The notes under the pieces are model-generated. The model saw only the letters and a program-made list of their open reading frames with translations. It ran no database searches and was not told the DNA's origin. Shown here one piece after another: positions 5,081 through 6,463 of a stretch of DNA of 6,463 nt. A program made the translations under genes and the position numbers. Source of the DNA: Clostridiaceae bacterium (GTDB taxonomy: Bacteria; Bacillota; Clostridia; Saccharofermentanales; UBA5734); the NCBI GenBank assembly GCA_012522285.1, contig JAAYKS010000026.1:1-6463 (forward strand), given 5' to 3'. Position 1 is the first letter of the stretch; each line of letters opens with the position of its first letter.

Positions 5081-6136
5081 GAAAAAAATACCGGCGTGAT
5101 GTGCGTCGGAACGGGCGAAGCCGGGAACATCGCCACCCTGGTGGCGGGCGGCGTGACCGGACGGCGTGTCGCGGTGGTCACCGACCGGGAGGTCGGTGCG
5201 CTCCACCTGGAGTCGCTGACACGCCCGCTGGCCGAAGCCGGCGCCGTGGTCGTTACGACCACGGTCGACGTCGCGGACGCCGCCAAATCGATCGACGCGG
5301 TCAAAGCCGTGGTTTCGCTGCTCTCGGACGCCAGCTACGGCACAGCCGACCTGCTGATCGGGCTGGGCGGCGGGAGTGTACTGGACGCGGTGGGTTTTAC
5401 CGCATCCCTGTATCGCGGCGGCTTGCCCTACATTCAAGTGCCCACCACCCTGGCCGCGATGACCGCCGTGGTAGGCGCCACGGCCCACATGCTTTGCTGC
5501 TGTGGAGTGCGAGACGTGCTGCGGGTACCCGCGGGTCCGGCATTGACCGTGGTGGACCCCTCCTATCTGCGGACGTTGCCCAAGCGGCAATTTGCGAACG
5601 GAATGGCCCAGATCGTCCGCCTGGCCTGGCTGTGCGATCCGACCTTTCTGGAAGAGCTCGAACGGGAGCTTTTGTCGCCCCCCGTCGATGCGGGGACAAG
5701 TCCCGCGGTGTCCGTGCTGTCGCCGGACCTCCTGGTGCCTCGGGCGGTCCGCATGGCGGAGGAGGCCCGGCGGCTTGATGCGACCTTGCTGCGGTTCGGT
5801 CTGCAGGCGGGTGCGGTCATCGAGGAGCATTTCCGCTATATGAAATATGCACACGGCGAAGCCACGGCGCTCGGCATGCTCGCGGTGACGCGGTCGGCGC
5901 GCCTGGCTGCGCTGCTCGCGGCGCTGGGTCTTGCGGTCCGGCTCGAAGGGGTCGGGAGCGACACGATCGGGCGCAAGCTGCTCAAGGCGTTTTTGGACAA
6001 CGAGTGCGCGGAGGGCGAGTGCGCTGACGTGCGGATCGTGACCGCGGAGCAGCCCGGCTGCCCGGAGATCGTCACGGTCGGGCGGACAGAGGCGGAGACC
6101 TGGTTTGCCGAAGCCGCGACCTGGATCACGGCCTGA
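5072..6136 (+). CDS. 3-dehydroquinate synthase (AroB)-like protein, probable pseudoenzyme
   Basis: About 354 residues, close to normal AroB length. Numbering below starts at the ATG at 5078. Clear AroB landmarks: LLIGLGGGSVLDAVGF (92-107), LYRGGLPYIQVPTTL (111-125), VDPSYLRTLPKR (159-170), FGLQAGAVIE (240-249) and AHGEATALGM (258-267). AroB normally converts DAHP to dehydroquinate using NAD and a metal. Here the AEVIK motif is AQIVR (Glu ligand to Gln178, Lys to Arg181), GHTFGH is GLQAGA (His ligand to Leu242), the Asp/Lys loop after PTTL is lost, and DKK is DNE (307-309); only the HGEA histidine (His259) remains of the three metal ligands. An authentic synthase is therefore unlikely. Eight cysteines include CCC at 140-142. 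TTG 5072 has GGAGG (5060-5064) at seven bases; ATG 5078, thirteen bases away, is the alternative. A lipoprotein gene follows 31 bases downstream. Confidence 0.85.
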   Translation: MDMEKNTGVMCVGTGEAGNIATLVAGGVTGRRVAVVTDREVGALHLESLTRPLAEAGAVVVTTTVDVADAAKSIDAVKAVVSLLSDASYGTADLLIGLGGGSVLDAVGFTASLYRGGLPYIQVPTTLAAMTAVVGATAHMLCCCGVRDVLRVPAGPALTVVDPSYLRTLPKRQFANGMAQIVRLAWLCDPTFLEELERELLSPPVDAGTSPAVSVLSPDLLVPRAVRMAEEARRLDATLLRFGLQAGAVIEEHFRYMKYAHGEATALGMLAVTRSARLAALLAALGLAVRLEGVGSDTIGRKLLKAFLDNECAEGECADVRIVTAEQPGCPEIVTVGRTEAETWFAEAATWITA

Positions 6137-6167
6137 CGATATGGGCCTAAAGGAGTGGAGGAAAAGC

Positions 6168-6463
6168 GTGAGGAAACACAATGACCGGACGGGCACACGC
6201 GGAGCGCGGGTGCTCGCCGCGATATTGACGGCGATGTTGGTCCTGGGAACCGCGGGATGCGACGACGCGGTGATCGAAACCACGGAGATCGCGGAATACG
6301 GGAACTTCGGCGCCCAGTACGCCCGCAAACTCGCACTGGATGCCCCGCGTCGCGGACCGTATACGGACGAGGAACGCAAAGCCGCAGACATCCTCCGGGA
6401 AGCATTTGAAAAACTGGACTACGAGCCAACGGTTGAGCGGTTCACGGTGACGCGGGAAGACGG
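6168..6463 (+). CDS. Lipoprotein, possibly M28-family metallopeptidase (partial)
   Basis: Only the first 98 codons are in the window. The start is GTG 6168, six bases after GGAGG (6157-6161). The N-terminus is basic (MRKHNDRTGTRGAR) with a hydrophobic core (VLAAILTAMLVL) and a lipobox-like GTAGC ending at Cys31 (6258-6260). This predicts lipid attachment and location on the outer face of the membrane; Thr at -3 is less usual than Leu or Val. The mature part, YARKLALDAPRRGPYTDEER followed by KAADILREAFEKLDYEPTVERFTV, resembles the N-terminal segment of M28-type aminopeptidases (a La...pR...e..Aa.yi...f..lGy....eF pattern). The zinc ligands lie beyond the window, so the peptidase assignment cannot be confirmed. 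It is probably cotranscribed with the AroB-like gene. Confidence 0.75.
   Translation, partial: MRKHNDRTGTRGARVLAAILTAMLVLGTAGCDDAVIETTEIAEYGNFGAQYARKLALDAPRRGPYTDEERKAADILREAFEKLDYEPTVERFTVTRED

Noticed and set aside
5027..6391. 454-codon minus-strand open frame opposite the AroB-like gene
   Set aside because: It is antisense to clear AroB homology and runs through the ribosome binding site and start of the lipoprotein gene; the translation is Arg/Gly/His-rich without motifs.
1..6463. CRISPR arrays, tRNA or rRNA genes, insertion sequences, prophage genes
   Set aside because: No regularly spaced repeats, tRNA-like cloverleaf motifs, terminal inverted repeats or transposase/phage signatures were seen.

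Overview
The window is GC-rich DNA most consistent with a Clostridia-class Firmicute, probably of the Oscillospirales type. The main argument is the adjacent pair of a DUF5685-like protein with an MFGY N-terminus and a small J-domain protein with a C-terminal cysteine cluster, plus a membrane protein with an FFGPYPLIK motif. I know all three mainly from clostridial genomes. Taxonomy is inferred from family recognition only.

Layout. (1) Bases 1-1289, minus strand: most of gltX (glutamyl-tRNA synthetase), with the C-terminus cut off by the window edge. (2) Bases 1290-1545: a divergent intergenic spacer with one AT-rich island containing a perfect palindrome. (3) Bases 1546-3390, plus strand: a tight three-gene unit of DUF5685-like protein, J-domain protein with ten cysteines in its last 25 residues, and a multi-spanning membrane protein that starts inside the end of the J-domain gene. 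(4) Bases 3353-4837, minus strand: an exported, membrane-anchored protein of the D-alanyl-D-alanine carboxypeptidase (S11) family, overlapping the membrane-protein gene tail to tail by 38 bases. (5) Bases 4838-5071: a divergent regulatory region with an AT-rich 24-base dyad and candidate promoters in both directions. (6) Bases 5072-6136, plus strand: a full-length relative of 3-dehydroquinate synthase (AroB). (7) Bases 6168-6463, plus strand: the start of a lipoprotein that may be an M28-type metallopeptidase.

The main unusual observation is that two divergent neighbours look like pseudoenzymes. The S11-like protein keeps the overall family layout, but the catalytic serine position is alanine (ALSK for SxxK), the SxN motif is gone and the KTG motif is gone. 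The AroB-like protein keeps the glycine-rich NAD loop and one zinc-ligand histidine. The other two zinc ligands and most substrate-binding residues are replaced, and it carries eight cysteines, including a CCC triplet in the former active-site loop. Both frames are long and intact with sensible starts, so they look like maintained genes rather than decaying ones. They share a promoter region, which raises the possibility that they belong to one cell-envelope-related function together with the downstream lipoprotein. That link is inference.

The DUF5685-like protein carries two DDxxD motifs about 107 residues apart, which is also worth structural comparison. No RNA genes, CRISPR arrays, insertion sequences or convincing intrinsic terminators were found.
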